From Tribonema minus (taxonomy: Eukaryota > Sar > Xanthophyceae > Tribonematales > Tribonemataceae), in NCBI GenBank assembly GCA_017506865.1, contig JAFCMP010000550.1, forward strand, positions 372,001-436,000: DNA of 64,000 bases. The letters run 5' to 3'. A model generated the notes under the pieces. The model was not told where the DNA came from. It saw nothing but the letters and a program-made list of their open reading frames with translations, and ran no database searches. Below are positions 36,116 to 51,100 of the stretch, piece after piece. The first letter of the stretch is position 1. Every line of letters starts with the position of its first letter. The translations under genes were made by a program, and so were the position numbers.

Positions 36116-39100
36116 CTGCGAGAGCCACAGGCGCACATTGTGGGGTGGGGGTGGTGAGCGGAGCATAGCTGCAGGCAGGTGGTCGGTAGCCGTGCACCTT
36201 GATGACTGGGTCAGATGCATAGACCAGTGCAACCAGCCAAGGCACTTCATGTTCATGTGCGATGAATTTTTGAAGCATTACGCGCTAGTCTTGTTGCAGG
36301 AGCGGGCATACAAAGGGGACTGGACGACAGCATTGTAGAAGGAATTGGTTCATGTTCCAAATGTGCAAGTACGTACGTGGTTGCTTAACATAATGGTCTG
36401 TGGCTCCTGACTGGTCCTGACTGATAAAGATATGCCTCAGCCACAAGTGGGCACGACGATTGGTTGACAGCAATGCCAATGCAATGCTGCTGCACAGGCG
36501 TTCACGCATAATATCGCGCAGACACACCGCAGGAAACTCGTGATTCATACTCATGCAGCATGGTTAATATCCATGCGGCATGACTCATGTTCATGCAGTA
36601 TGGTTCAGTTGCATGCAGCATTATTCAGTTGCATGCAGCAGGAGGTTGCGTGACCTTAGCTACAAACTGCTCTGAATAGTACGTACTGCAAAGTAGCGGT
36701 ACGCGCGGGAAATACAAATCACTCATGTATGGCCACTTACCCGGTGACTCAGGCAGCGGCGGCACGACGTGAGGCACCAGCACATTGCTCAGAGCCTGCG
36801 CGCACGTACGATGCATACATACAAAGAGGGCGAAAACAGCGGTCACAACAGGTACTGCACAGATGCAGTGTGCTGAACACACAGTTGACTGCGCCAGCAC
36901 CGCAGTGCGGCATCCACATAATGTGAGCACTGGCGCATGTCGTGACATGAAGAGAGGCATGAAGAGGACGTAGAATCAGAAGCCATCGAGACTGTCAACG
37001 GACCTACTGATTGTCGAGCACACACAACATCAGGTGACGTGCGGGCACCATTTGAAGTTGCGGCTGTGCGTTTCAAGTCAGTCGCTGCGTGGTGTTGTAT
37101 GTAGCAGTTCTACAAGTCAGCTAGGCACGTGAGATCTGCAAATGTGCAACAACAATTACAATTCCGTGGGCTCAGAAGCAGCATACTGCAGAGCATACGC
37201 CGCTGCAGGTGACAAATGCAAGTGGATGGCCATGTGTACCTCTAGATCTGCTCGCATGCTTCAAGGATGAGCAATTGCATGCATTTTGTGGCGCGTGTGA
37301 GCAGAGCAGGACACAAAGTGCATTGCTATGCATTGGACTATTACCATGATGTTTTCCCTCAAAGTGCATCAGCATGCCCTCAGCAAAGGCTGCGTTAAGG
37401 CCCTCCTACATGGAGGCATAGTAGCGGTAGTACCAGAAGAGTTGACACCAGAACTGCTGTTCCGTAACGCTTGCACACAAGGCAACGATGTGTGATGTGA
37501 CCTCCGCCAGTGTGTGTAGCTGCATTGCAAGCCACCTGCAATGCTGAGGTGACGTTGTTTGCAGTCGAAATGCCCAATGACAAAATGGGTATTTTGAAGT
37601 AACTGCATTGGAACCACAACTGTATGCTGACCTCCCAGACCAGGCAGCTAAACCTAACCCTTGCAGATCAGTCAGGAGACGACCAGACAAAGGCTCCCTC
37701 TGTGACCTTCCTCCCTCACAGCAACACACGTGCTCTCACGGTTGTCCACAGACAGCAGCATGAACACCTTTGCAACGCCACTCTACCATTGCCTTCAACT
37801 GCAGTGTACTTCAAAAGCAACGCACGTTGCTCACAGCTGCACTGCACGCACACCACAGCTACAGCATGTTGTACAGTCAAAGCGTTATCAACTGAAGCAT
37901 GCTGCTGACCTTGCAGAACGGGCAGCGGAACTCTCCCGCGTCAAGGTCCGTAACGGGCCTGCCAAAGATGTCCGTCTGTCCGCGCACGCTGTCGTAGTAG
38001 CGCGCAAAGCAGCTGGAGTGCAGCGCGTGCCCGCACAGGTGCAGGTGAACGCCTGCAAAGCCCCTGAAGCCCAGCTTGTAGTCAGCTGTCGCGAGCGGGC
38101 AGCGGAGGCAGCAGCGATAGGTACATGCAGTGAGGTACGGTAAAGGCTGCGACGCGCTGCGCTGTGATGCGAATGGGTCGCGTCACAGGGGGTTGTGGAG
38201 CATCACAAGCACTGGCAGCCCTCATGATGCAAAGACTTCAAGGAGTGACTGGCACACGAGAAGTGACGAACAGCTGCCGGGCACGTGTCACATGGTGCAA
38301 TTGGTCACTTCAGTACTCAATGGGCGATGCACAGGCACGGGATGCCTTCACGACATCTCGCATTGCTGCACTCAATGGTTGCGCCAGCACAAACAGCTTC
38401 GTGCTGGAAGCTCTGGATGAAATTTATTTCACATCAGCGCTCGTCCACTTACTGAGCCGAGAGCACGCAGGGTGCTGCTTAGGTCACGCAGATATGAAAA
38501 TGTACTGCATGCTAGGCAGTGCAACTACCACGCTGGGTGTAGTACTGGGGTGCTGCAGCAAGCAGCTCACATCACCTGTGACATCTCTGACTTCCCAGGT
38601 GCTACCCTCAACCTAATCCCTAACGCTCACCCTACCAACAAGCCGAAACATGCAGATCACTAGATAAAAGTACCAACCTCCTTGGAAAGAAAATGTGGTT
38701 TTCTGTGCACGCCTCGTGGCTTGACTGACTCACTCCAACTCCAAATTTCCCAGCAGGATCCATGCGCTCTCTCCGTTTGTCATTACCGCTGCCAAAATCA
38801 GGTATGAATCTTAAATTTCACTCCAACATCACTTCAAGTGGACATAGTGAAACAAGCCAACCTACATGCGAAGACGCTGGCTTCCTGTTTGCTGCATGCC
38901 TCTGGCATTTCAAGCAAAGCCTACTCAGGAAAAGCACAGATGTGCCCGGGATGTTGAGAATCAGTACGTACAGAGAGCACTTGCATGAGGTGTTGAAAAT
39001 CAGTGCCCAACAAAGGGCAATGGCGCCACATCCTGACCTTCTGTCGGCTGAATCTGGCTGGCACCATTCATGGGCGCCAGCTGTAGCGGCGGCCCTGCCA

Positions 39101-42100
39101 CCAGCGGCGGCACGCCATCGGGCGCATTGGCGCGCATGTCCAGGACGCTGCTGCGGTGCGCAAAGGCTATGTGCCCCACGGGCTCCGCGGTGACCTCGTG
39201 GCACGCAATGCAGATGGGCGGCGGCGGCGGCACGTACTCTGCGCAGCAGTGCTCAACAGTGCAGGTCAAATGAGTGTCGGGAGAGGGCAAGCGTGTTTCA
39301 AGGGGGCTGCCCAAGCAGGCTCCATGAGCAGTGCAGGCCAAAGGATCAGAAATGAATCAAAAGATTGTAGAGGTCTAGGTGACAAGGTGTGGTTAGCCGT
39401 CAAATTGAATGCCTCCCACCAATAACCGCTGTCGCCGCTGCTGCGGCAATTGGTGCCACCACATCCGCCGGAGTCAAAAGACTCGTGTGTGCAAGCTGTT
39501 CAGCGGTTGAGGCATTGCAAGCATGAGGCTGCTTGAGCAGAATCCGATGATGCAGGGACACCGGTGCACACATTGAGCAGAGGTGTACAGAGTGGGACAC
39601 ATAGTAATGTATGTAGGGCAGTTTGCAGAGGCGCGGTTCAAAAATTCATCACAAAGAAAGAGTGCGAAATGGCATGCGCAGGACCGGAAAAAGTGCCGAT
39701 TGAGAACAGCATGCACGGAGCCATGGGCACTAGGATCCAAACAACAAGAATTAGCAGCACCCGCAAACACACGATTGACCTCAAGCACCCATCTCAACCA
39801 CAGCACGGACACTCCAGGTTTAAACTGTGCATGCAACTTCACGTTTGCACTTGCCCTGATGAGCGCTGCTGCTGCCCTGGTCCTGGTCCATGTCAGCATC
39901 GCTCAGGTCCTCCTCATCTGAGTCCACGCCCATGGCGCGCATCTGTGCCGCCGCAAACATCTTGGCGCGCTCCTGCATGGCCGCCATCGCGCGTGCCCTG
40001 CGGCAAGGTAAATGATATGTAGAGGGGCTTGTGATCAAGGGCTACTGCAAGTTGCGCTCTTTCGATGAACGCATAGGCCTATGCTCTCTAGATATTGACA
40101 TGGCGAGTGATGGAATGACTTGACACTTGGCGCGCTCCTACATGGCCGCCATTGCGCGCGCCCTGCGGCAAGGTGAATGACACAACACACATGTAGAGCG
40201 GCTTGTGATCGAGGGCTGCTGCAAGGTGCGCTACGCACAGGCATATGCCCTGTAGATGCTGACGTACTGAGTGCTGTTTACAAAACGTTCGCAAACTCCC
40301 TGGCGCGCTCCTGCATGGTGGCCATTGCGCGTGCCCCCTGCAGCAAGGAGGAGGGGCTTGTGATAGAGGACTGCTGCAAGTTGAGAAGCTTCGAGCAACG
40401 CACAGGCAAATGCTCTCTTGATACTGACGCACTGAGTGCTGCCATTTGCATAGCGCATCACCTACTGGGTCTGTCTGATGCGTACCGAACGGCATATTTC
40501 ATGTGCTTTGAAGTTGTCTGCTGCAGTTGTCGTCAGAAACAACAACTACAATAAGCAGTGCAATGCGTTTGGGGACTTACTGCGCTGCCGCCTTTCTGGC
40601 TGCCAGAGCCGCTCCGCCACCACCGTTACTGGCAGCTGCCTCATCAGGAATGGATTCCCCCAGACCTGTGCAGAAAGAAAATCAATGCGCAAACATAAAT
40701 TGTTTCAATGACTCTTTCCGTGGTATCACTTCATGTGTACCCTCGCAGGAAAGAACTTCCCTGCATCAGATGGTGACAATTACACCTTTTAGTCTAAAGA
40801 TCACAGCAGCACAGTACTGGGGGACTGGGCAGTTGGGGTCAAACATGCAAGAGGTGAACTTGAACTTGGAGTTGAAGACTGCATCTTACTGGTAAAATTC
40901 AATTCAGGGTAGGTGCAGGTGGGGTACTTGATGAGTCGACTCACACTGGTCCTGAAAAATGTCTATCCCGAGAGCACGCACTTGAAGTGCGTTAAGCACT
41001 TTTTCTAATATCCATGGAACAGATCGTTCGTGGCGTCACCATTGTAGCCCTTCCTTCTTGGAATGATAGTTGCACGCCGGTGAACAAATGTGGCTCTGAT
41101 GTCACAGCGTGCTCTTGCTGCTGACTGGGCCAGCTGTTGTCTGTTGTTTATCGCCCCCACCAGGACAGTACAGCCCCATTCAATGACTTAGTAGTGACAG
41201 AATGTAAGCAGTGGAACCCAGACCACAACAAGGTCAATGCCAACCAGACGTCAGCGCTCAGCAAGCTGATTTTGAGGTCATCAAGGGTGAAGTTACCGCA
41301 TTCCGCTGGCAGAAAGCAGTAATGGCTACAGCAGCTTGCCCTAACCCTAACCCTAACTCTGACCCTAACCCAACCCTAACCCTCATTACATAGCTAGGGA
41401 TGCTTCATTACATGGCACAGAGTATCACTTGAAAAATGATGGACGTCTGATCGAGTGTCATTCATGCCCTCACTTCAACCCTGCACCAAACAATACATCT
41501 ACTGAAGTCCTGTGCGTGTGCTACTGCAATGGGAATGAATCATAGGATCGTAGAGCTCTGGGTGACAAGGTGTGGTTAGCCATCAAATTGCAAGCCTTCC
41601 ATCAATAACCGCGATCGCCGCTGCTGCGGCAATTGGCCATGAGTCAAACAGTGCCACCATATCCATAGTAGTCAAAGACTTCTGTGATATATTTACTCCA
41701 ATGCTGTCATCCCTCACCATATCCAAAGCCTCGCAGCTCGCGCAGCAGCCACGCAATGCCACCGACAGCCGTCCTGCAGGTGGTTCACCGCAGCGCACAG
41801 ACCACATGCAACCGCGTCGCGCAGAGAGTCAGCATGCATGTATGGTGTGTTTGCGTGTATGCACTACACTCTGTCAGGTCAGCGGCACGAAGCAGATCTA
41901 TTGAGAGATGTCTCAGTCAGGCGTGTAGCGTACACACTGTTGCAGCTTGAGTTAGTGATCACCAGCTCGTCAAGGTCATGGGCCCAAGTATGTAGCTACA
42001 TGTCAAGCGGCATGAAAACGTACTTTGAAGTGCTGGTGCACATGCCTGCACAAAAAGAGCAACAGCTTGAGTAGCAATTGAGAGTGACATCATTTCTGCA

Positions 42101-45100
42101 AGATGCAACCACTGCACAACTAGCACCCGCCTAACCTGCTGCACGTTTGAGGTGCGTTTTTTTTCATGAAGCGCAACTTCAACTGTCTGAAGTACAAACG
42201 TGGACGTCTTTGCCGGTGCCTCTGGCAGCAGCTGTCAAAGTGCAGCGGAAAATGGTCGGCATCAACAGGTAGACTGGCGCAAGGCCGTGTCTGCTGAGCA
42301 GGTGAAGTGCGTCACACTTCAAGGGGAGGTAAAGTGCCATATAGTACAGGGCCAGACCGGCGGCCGTATTGTACAATGCCAACACAGCAGCTGATGAGAC
42401 ATATGCCCTACAAACAGGGTTAGCAGAGGTGGACGCACCGCTCTTCTGCCAACCAGGAGCACCCCTTGAGAGCCAGCAGGAGCTTGGGCACACCCTCTGC
42501 CAGAAGGCCTCTGCAGAAGGCCGCGCATCCCTCTGCATACTCTATGTCTGCACAGGAGAAATCGTGTTGGTCAGCAAGGTGATCGTGTCATCATCAGTAG
42601 CATGACCAGAGTAGTATATCAGTGTTGTGCCGTCATGTACAAGCTGCAGGTTGTCAGCTCTGCCTGGCAAGCAGCGCAGGACAAAAAGTGACTCGAAATG
42701 TATGCACCTTTGTGATGCCCTGATGCTGAGGTGCTGGCTGCTGGCAGGCCTTCTGAGTTGCAGCATACTTTAAAGTAGCCCTGAAACCACAACTTTTGTA
42801 TGACTACGTGGCAATGAAGGCAGACCTTGACCTGGTAGATGTACGCTTCGGGTCCAGCCAGCACAACGCTGATTTACAGACCAGCATGCTCCCTCCGCAG
42901 TCCATGTGCGGCCAAGATAGCCGCAACTGTTTGAATACTGTAGCTCAGCACGATTTGTTAGTCCTAGCCTGTGCTGCACTGGGGCAAAAGTGCCGGACAG
43001 ATCTACAGTGCATACAGCTACAATGAACAGCAACAGTATAAGAATTTGTAGCCGCTGCATTGACCCGTGCACTCGCTAGGTGCGTGGCAGTGCACCAGCA
43101 CTCAGACCCCGAACTATACTATTGTGAGGCACTTTTTCAAAATGTCACTGTCATACTTTGAAGTATACCATACCCTTAATACTGTACTCGCGCATGTATA
43201 TACACTGTCGAGGACTGTGAAGGCCAATGCGATGTCGAGCGACTGGCCAGAGCCATGTTATTTCAATGCTCTCAGGGGGAGGCGCAGAGTGCCAGCCATA
43301 CCGCCTATAAGTGAATGAAATGACTACATGAGCACGCAGCTGTGGTTCATTGCCTGCAGCTCCACTGAAGCAGTCACTCTTGACCCTAGTACACGAAGTA
43401 TAACAAGTGACTGAAGTGCAATATTGAAGCTACATATTCCAACTTGAAGTGAATCTGACCTTGAAACACGTACACCCCCAGCGTGAGCAGGTGAATGGCC
43501 CTCAGCAACAACGTCTCGGATGCCAGCTCAGAGCCGGATTCACGCTCGGCACAGGACCTGCAGGTGTGCACATGTGACGCAAATACAGAGATGGCAATGT
43601 ATCGACGTGCAATGTCAGTCAAAGTGCTGCGTTCAACGCAGGCGAATCCATCCGGGGGTGGACGACCCCAAAGCAGCAGCAGTTCTCAAATGTCCAACTC
43701 AAACAACAACTCTGCAGGCGCTGCCAGTGCACAGAAACGCCGACTCAACCTCAGCTGTTTTCAGGTCAGCTGAGCTAAGATGACAACTGCCTTCTTTCTT
43801 GGACCTGTCAGCACGAACACCGCAGCCGCAGCACCGGTCACTTAGGGTTAGGGTTCACCCTAACCCTAACCCTAATCCTAACCCTAAGGCTTCTCATTTG
43901 TTTATGGGCACACAACGATTAAATGCTTGTGCTCAAGATCTGTGTGTGTGTAGAAGCGGCAGCAAATTGCTGCTTCATGCCACTTATGGTCAAGTTAACA
44001 GCGTACGACTGACTTCATGTTTACTTCTCCACACCTGTGAGATGCCATTTGACAAGCCAATGCTTTGCTTACTAGGTCTGGCGAAATACTCAGTCCAGTC
44101 CAAGCCTCGAAAACACTCAGAGATGCCAGACAACCTAATCACATCGCCGCATTGCCAACAACTTACCTGGGCACATGTTCAAAGCATTGAGTGAATCCGA
44201 CAACAACAGCAGTGGTACACTCAAGCGCCCTTTTGAAACTCGGACCCCCCCCCCCCCCCCGCCCCCCCACCCCCACCCCTCGAATATAGAGGCCACATTG
44301 CAATGCCAACGCACCTGAGCGCTGAGGCGATGAGGCGTGCCATGGCGCCATCTGACAGCAGCTCCGCGCGCAAGTGGTTAAAGCACGAGTGCGCAGGAGG
44401 CGGCGGGGGGCACACGGGGGCAGCACCCTCTGCCGCTGCGGAATCTTCCGCGCGATTTCCGGAGGGTTCTGGCGACTGGCGCGGGCTGGGCCGCAGCTTC
44501 TCCGCAACCAACTGGTGCATCTGGCGCGTGATGTGCGGGAAGCTGGGGTCGTACTCCTTGTACAGCTGCGGCAGCCGCGGCGGAAAGGGAGGAAAGGGGG
44601 GGGGGGGGCGGGGGGGGGGGGGGGGGGGATGCAGCAGCGCTCAGATCAGTTGGCGCTTGTGTGATGACGCAATGCGACAACGTCTTGACTGGCTTACGTT
44701 GTAAGAATGCGGACAGGAATTGTGTGGCGGATATGGATGTAGAGGTCCAGCAGCAGTGGACGTCTAGCAGCAGGTGCGGCAGCCAAGTTCAAGTGGTGCA
44801 TGCCAAGTGCAATGTCATGTGGTACATCATTGATAAAATTGATGATGATGGCTGGCAGCAGGCGCACTGGGCAATGTATATGCTGGCCCGAAGCTCCATT
44901 TCTGACCATGGGAGCATGCACTGTTGATGTGCAGGAAAATTCCTTTCAGCGGTCCTTTGAGGACTGTGTATGTTCGTATACTAAAACTTGACCGCACCAC
45001 TGCCTATACATTGAGAATGTGGTCCGCACGCCGGTGCATCACTGACTTGAAGTGATGCCATCAAGTCCTCATGAAGTGTGTGGAAGCACAAAACTGCCGG

Positions 45101-48100
45101 CAAGAAAAGCACTTCCGTTCCCGCAGAGATGGCGTGCTAAGGAAAAGGGTACAGTACAGTACAGACATGAGTTCACCAGAGGTCAGAGCAGCGTTGCTCA
45201 AGTTCACCTGTGGCCTCAATGTGTACTTGACGCCCTCCAGCACGCCCCCCCTGCCGTTTTGCTGCGGCAGACAAGGGAATGAATGCAGTCAGAGATACAT
45301 CGGACACCTTGCAACTGCACATTGCGGAGGCTATTGCTGCAGGGCAAGTGATCAAGACACTCGGCAAGCATCAAAGTGCGCCTGGATCACGGCAGAACAC
45401 AAGTTTCATCAAGTAACAAACGAAGTATGCGGAGCGAGGCTTTGACAAAGTATAAGACCTACTGACCTACCCGAGATTTCATACATCTACGAGAGGCAGC
45501 AGCATGTGCGGCACCGACCAGGATAGGCACATGGCTGCAGCAGAGTACTAGCTGCTATGCTAGCAGATAAAAAGTGGCATAATATTCATACACGCTCGAG
45601 CACATGTACATGGCACTGCATAGTTCTGCATGCTCACCGTTGCAATCTCGCTCAGCAGCACGTCCAGCGCCTTGCTGGGCAGCGCATCGGCCTGCCCCAC
45701 CATGTGCGACGCCTCCTGACAATCGCGTCGCACCGGTCACGCGCGAGGAGCAGGGTCAAACCAGTTGGATAGCATTTGCAGCACGCTTTCGGTTTGCATA
45801 TTTGAGCGACGTCGGCGTGCTTACAAGCACCAAGCGCGACACACAGGCACAGCAGCGATCTGTACCCGGCCAGGACAACGCTGCCGAATGCTCAGGTCAA
45901 AGTGCGGTACATGTGCATATGCGCAACAAGTGTACGTTGCGCATCTACAGCAAGCTCACCACGCACGACAGGGACACACAATAATGCAACCCGGCAGCGG
46001 CCGCCGGCTTGGCGGAGCAACAGCTCCACTCTAAACAGCAAGGCATAAATATGACGGTGCTACAACGCATTTATGGGCAGCAACATTGGCACCTTTGGCT
46101 GCTGTGCGTCTGCAGCGTGTTTGGCGTGATTTGAAGCCTGTTTTGCAGCTTGATGCGCGTAGTGATGCTACGCAGCGGCGCCGCAGTTTACGCCTCAACA
46201 TGTACTTTGCGTATGTAACGTGGTAAACATGCATGCTCATCTGCAATCCTAGCGGAACTGGCAATGCAATCCAGTAGAAGTTGCATGTGTTGTTTGCTGA
46301 TGGACAGCTCATGACAGCCCACCTCCATATCTCAAAGCTTTACATACACCGCGTCCCACCATTCCTTATTACCCTCCTCCTTGTTAGTGCCCCCCCCCCC
46401 CCACACACACACACACACCCAAACACACACAATGACCTTGCAGGTGGGTGGTGCAGTTTTGCAACAGTTACTTGTTCATGCGCACAGAGGTGCACCTCAG
46501 TCTCATTACATACCTGCAGCTCGCTGAAAGTACATGGCGCAACGGCAAGGCGGTGCACGAGCTCTCGCCTCAGCTGCGCCCACACGCGCGTGTTCACGCT
46601 GATCGTCTCCGTGTCTGTAACTGCCGCTGCAACGGATGTAACTGCCGCTGCACTCGCTTCGGCCCTGCACATGCATGAAGTGGCACAGGCATGAATAGGC
46701 TGTCGCTGTCAGCACTGTAAGGTACAGCACATATACAGGATTAGGGTTCAGGTCGGGTTACGGCTAGTAGCACATCCCGCTCTGAGTCCTGCCTACCATA
46801 AGCGACAGCATGTAGATGCGAGAGCACAAGATATCACGGGAATCTGATCTGATGTCTCTGCAGCAATTTCGTGTTTGGGCACGGCCCGTTGAAAAGCGAA
46901 GGTTCTGTGTACAGGCGTTGCATGGCAAAGAAGCAGTGCTGGTATCAGTTACTTCAATTACTCAGAATGAAACTGCTGTTACAAGTTTGCTGTGGCATCC
47001 CTGCCTACAGAACTGGCGATATCTGTACATATACAGTCAGCAAGTTCGCGTCACAGCTAGCACATTAGAGCCCGACATGCATGCCACATCCTCAGCAGAT
47101 CCAATGCACACGGTTTCTCGCCCCATGCTGCACTCAGAGACGGTCGTCAACTGTCAGTACAACGCACCGCCAAGTATTACTCCTTCTATTGGTCGGATTG
47201 CGTCCTCTCTCACCTTGCCACGGCCATGGGTTGCGTCTCATCGGGCGGCGGCGGCAGTTCCGTAATGACATTGATCATCGCCAACAGACACCCCTCACCC
47301 ATCAGCAGCTGGTGCGCCGGGGAGAGTGGGGGTTGGCCTGATGCGCTGCCGCGCCTGAGGTGCAGTCGCCATCGTAAGACATGGTCAGACTGCAAGTGCA
47401 CGAACTGACATCTGTAAATGGTCAAAGGCTCACACACTGCGCCGCCTGAATGCATTAACATGTGCGCTCATGCATATTTGAGGCAGCCACAACAGCGCAT
47501 CACAAGAGAAGAAAGATGCCGCGGCAGTTGTGACATTGGCGTCTCAAGCACAATCTGCAACAGGTTTTGACAGGAATGGGATGCACAAATAAAAATTGAA
47601 GTACGATAGGGACCATTACTTGCACATGACGACCTTCTCATGCGAGACACACTGACTACTGTAGTCTAGAACAGTGCTGTCAGACTCCAGACAAATTGCA
47701 GGACATGCAGCACGGTCAAAACTCGTGAGATGCAATGTTCAGCAAGCGCGCAACACAGGCACGCGCAGTTGTCTCAAATGCAGCATGTCATCCGCCCCAT
47801 GCATATAGGTACTTGTCATAGTGATCTTCCAAGAGATGCGCTGACGGCACCACTTGCTAGTCATGGAAGAACTGAGCAGTTCAACTTCAAACGGGTGGAG
47901 GCACCTGCATCTGCGTGCTTCTTCAAGCGTGTGACGCACCTGCGCCGCTGCAGTTGCGATGCCCTGGCGATCAGCCGCGTGCTGCTGGGCCCAGGGGTAT
48001 GCAGGGCTGGGTCTGCAAATATGCTGCGCACGCACAGCAAGGGAGTGGCGTACAGTAGGTATAGCTGTGAGCATGCACTCGAGTATGCGCCACATATGTG

Positions 48101-51100
48101 CTACTTGAACACAGGCTTCACTTTTCGAAAATACGATACGTGTGAGGCAGGTTTCTCCTGCAGAAACAAGCTTGTATCATGACGTAACTGTCACAGAAAG
48201 CCGGGGCACGCCTGACACAGGCAGCAGAACGCCACCATTTCATGTCCAGTCGCACAACCTGCACTTCGACCTCCTCAGCGTCAACAGGCGCTGACCTATT
48301 TGGATTGGTGGCATTGTAGTCGGCTGCAGCAGTGGCTTGGTCATGCTCGCCTGGCTCGTCCTTGTGGTCTTCAGCCTCAGCAGCGGGCCCAGACAGCCAC
48401 CACTCCCAGCACCTGAAATGCAACACAGTGGGTGGCTTTGTACTCAGTCACATGCACATGGTTATAGAATTGTTTTCAAATAAACCTGAAGATAATGTAG
48501 GACCTGTAAATTTTAACACAAGTTTTGTTCGTCGTACAGTCGAAAATTTTCCTCTCCGTTTATTAAACGGGGAATTTAAGGTGTGGAATCTTAAGCCCAA
48601 TCAAATACTTTTACTAAAAAACTATAAGATTAGAGAGATATTTATGCCGCAATTATAAAAGCAAAAACTTGTTCAATTTGAAATTTTCGTTTGAAGGGCG
48701 TAGTCTTGATACTTTTTTAAATCGAAAATGGTTTTTCGACAAAGTTTATAATGATTTTGTTTCTCAGTTTTTATTAAATTTATCATATCATACTACGTAT
48801 AAAGTGAAGTTCGTTTCAAAATCGATCAAATGACATTATTAAGCTAGATGAGATCATTAAGCTTCAACAAATGGTTTACGAGGCAGAAGATAATGTTAAA
48901 ACAGTGGAAGAAATAAAAAGTTCTTTTCACTAGTACCTAGAGCAATACAAATAGATAGATGTAGATGACACTGTAGCACATCGCATAAACGATTGCTTCG
49001 TTCGCGAGGGTGCACACTGCCGCGCTATACTGTATGAAACAAAAAAGTGCTGCAGTGCACCGTCTTGAGTATATGTGTATGTGTATTTAAAGCGTTGGAA
49101 GTTGGTATATATGTGCCACGCGACGGCTCGTATGATGGTGCAAACGTGTTTGTTGCTTCAGTTGGCATGAGTATGTCCGGTGTTGCAATTCTTCAAAGTA
49201 AAAGTATTGGATGCTTCCGCTGAAGTACAGCTTTATACGATCGAGTACTGCACACTGTGTTGTGCGCCAGACATGGCCTGCAAAGTTCCAGGCCAACAGA
49301 GTGTCAGCAAGACAAGTGCTTGAGCAGCGCAGTTCAACTCGCAGTGGCAATGATGAGCAGTGGCCAAGTGATGAGCGGTGCTGCATATGCATGCTTTGCG
49401 GCGGGCCTGTATACCCATCCATGAAAGACATGTTCGCATGCGATGCGACCTGCTAGTGCAGCCGCGGCTAGTGTTGCGGTGCATGAGCGGGCTTTCATGA
49501 CATGTACCGTATGTTTTGAGGTACACAACTTAGGATGATCAGCGGCTGATCTGCTGTCATATCAACAGCATACTATGGCATCGATGAAATGCGGCGCACA
49601 CATAGGGTTGTGACTCACGGTTCCACCTGCAGAGGCCAACCGTAGGTGACAGTTACACTTGGTCCTCCAAGGGTTAACGACAGGAGTCTTCTGACCCACT
49701 TGTGCAGATACCAGCAAGACCTCCGCTTGTTTCAGACATGCAAAATCTGTTCATTTGAACTACTTGAGTAAAATAGGTACCTGTATCTGTGCAGGATGTG
49801 GTTGATGAGGGGGTTGGCTCCGTAGCCGATTGCCGCAAACTGTATGGCAAAGAGATCGAGGTCCTTGAAGAGCCTGCTGAAGGGGGGGTCTGCGCAGTTC
49901 AACACCTGCATCGGGGGGGACAGACACCAGACTTCAGCATAAACACCAAGCCAACCATCCGTTCTCACGAGCATTGTGCCTCCGAGCTGTGTGGGTAGAC
50001 CATTGCATGTGCCCAGTTGCCCAACCTCTGATGCTTCACACAAAATCCCCAAAGCGCCTTTGCTGTGCATTATTATCACAATCAGGTCCTCAGCACGAGA
50101 GTCCCTGATGCGGCCTTCATAGTCCTTACTTGGGACACAAGCCAGCTGTTGGTGATGGCACCGACAGCCCCAGCCGAATGCCACGCAAGCGAATAGTGCA
50201 CAGCGGGGACGCACTGTTGACATGATGAAGCGGCGAGGCACTTTAGGGTTAGGGTTAGCGATGGGCAGCTTGAAGGAGCTCACACCAGCACATAACCGAC
50301 GCTTCAGATCCACGTAGCAAGCTGCGAGCAGCACGTCTGTCAGGAGCGATGTAAGGACAGGAGCGGCCATGAGCAGGAGTGTAAATTTGACGAGCGCTGC
50401 TGCTGCCAGCGCTCTCCCCCATTGCAGGTGGATAACGCAGGCACTGAGCGGCCACAAGCAGGGTTTGCTCTCCCACACCCTAAGTTACACTTACAGTTAC
50501 ACGCATCACACTTGAAAGTAGCGCAACGACTCCTGACTCTGACTCACGACTCCAAAGTCACAAATGTCAGATGCGCAAGCGCATGCAACCCCACATGAGA
50601 CTCGGGATCAAGCGCTGCCTCCGACACGAGCATGTACATAGGTTTTAGGTATGTCCACGTTTGAGCAGAGTTTTCGTCTTTCGGCTTCAGGACTTGACTC
50701 TGTGCATCCCGCTAGTACAGCAAGCTCAGTGTCTGCAACACATGCGGTGGCATCAGTTCCGTCACTCCGTTGATTGCACTGCATCTTTGGCTGAGGTTGC
50801 TGTATTGTCACAAGCAGCAAACAATGGCTGTAGCGCGTAATGGACGCACAAAGCTACTGTAACTACAACATACTTCAGAAGTACACAATTTTCATAAACC
50901 ACCGCACTTCGCAGTAAAAAGGCGGCCATCTTCCGTACTCCAAGACACAATTTCCCAGTTTAGCAGCCTCAACTGTACCTACCTGGTCACTCATGCACTG
51001 GCCATTGCGCATCCATAGCCCTGCACGGATCTGCACAGGTGCAGATATGCAATTTTGCAAATGCAGTGGAACAGCACAACAAGGCAAGGGTTATGGGTGT

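Noticed and set aside
49986-50478. Hydrophobic open frame in an E3 ligase intron
   Set aside because: It runs into the exon by chance; there is no acceptor and no family resemblance.
50860-50935. Possible E3 ligase exon reading AVVYENC
   Set aside because: Exons 50983-51030 and 49781-49905 join directly in phase 0 and give the expected UBR sequence without it.
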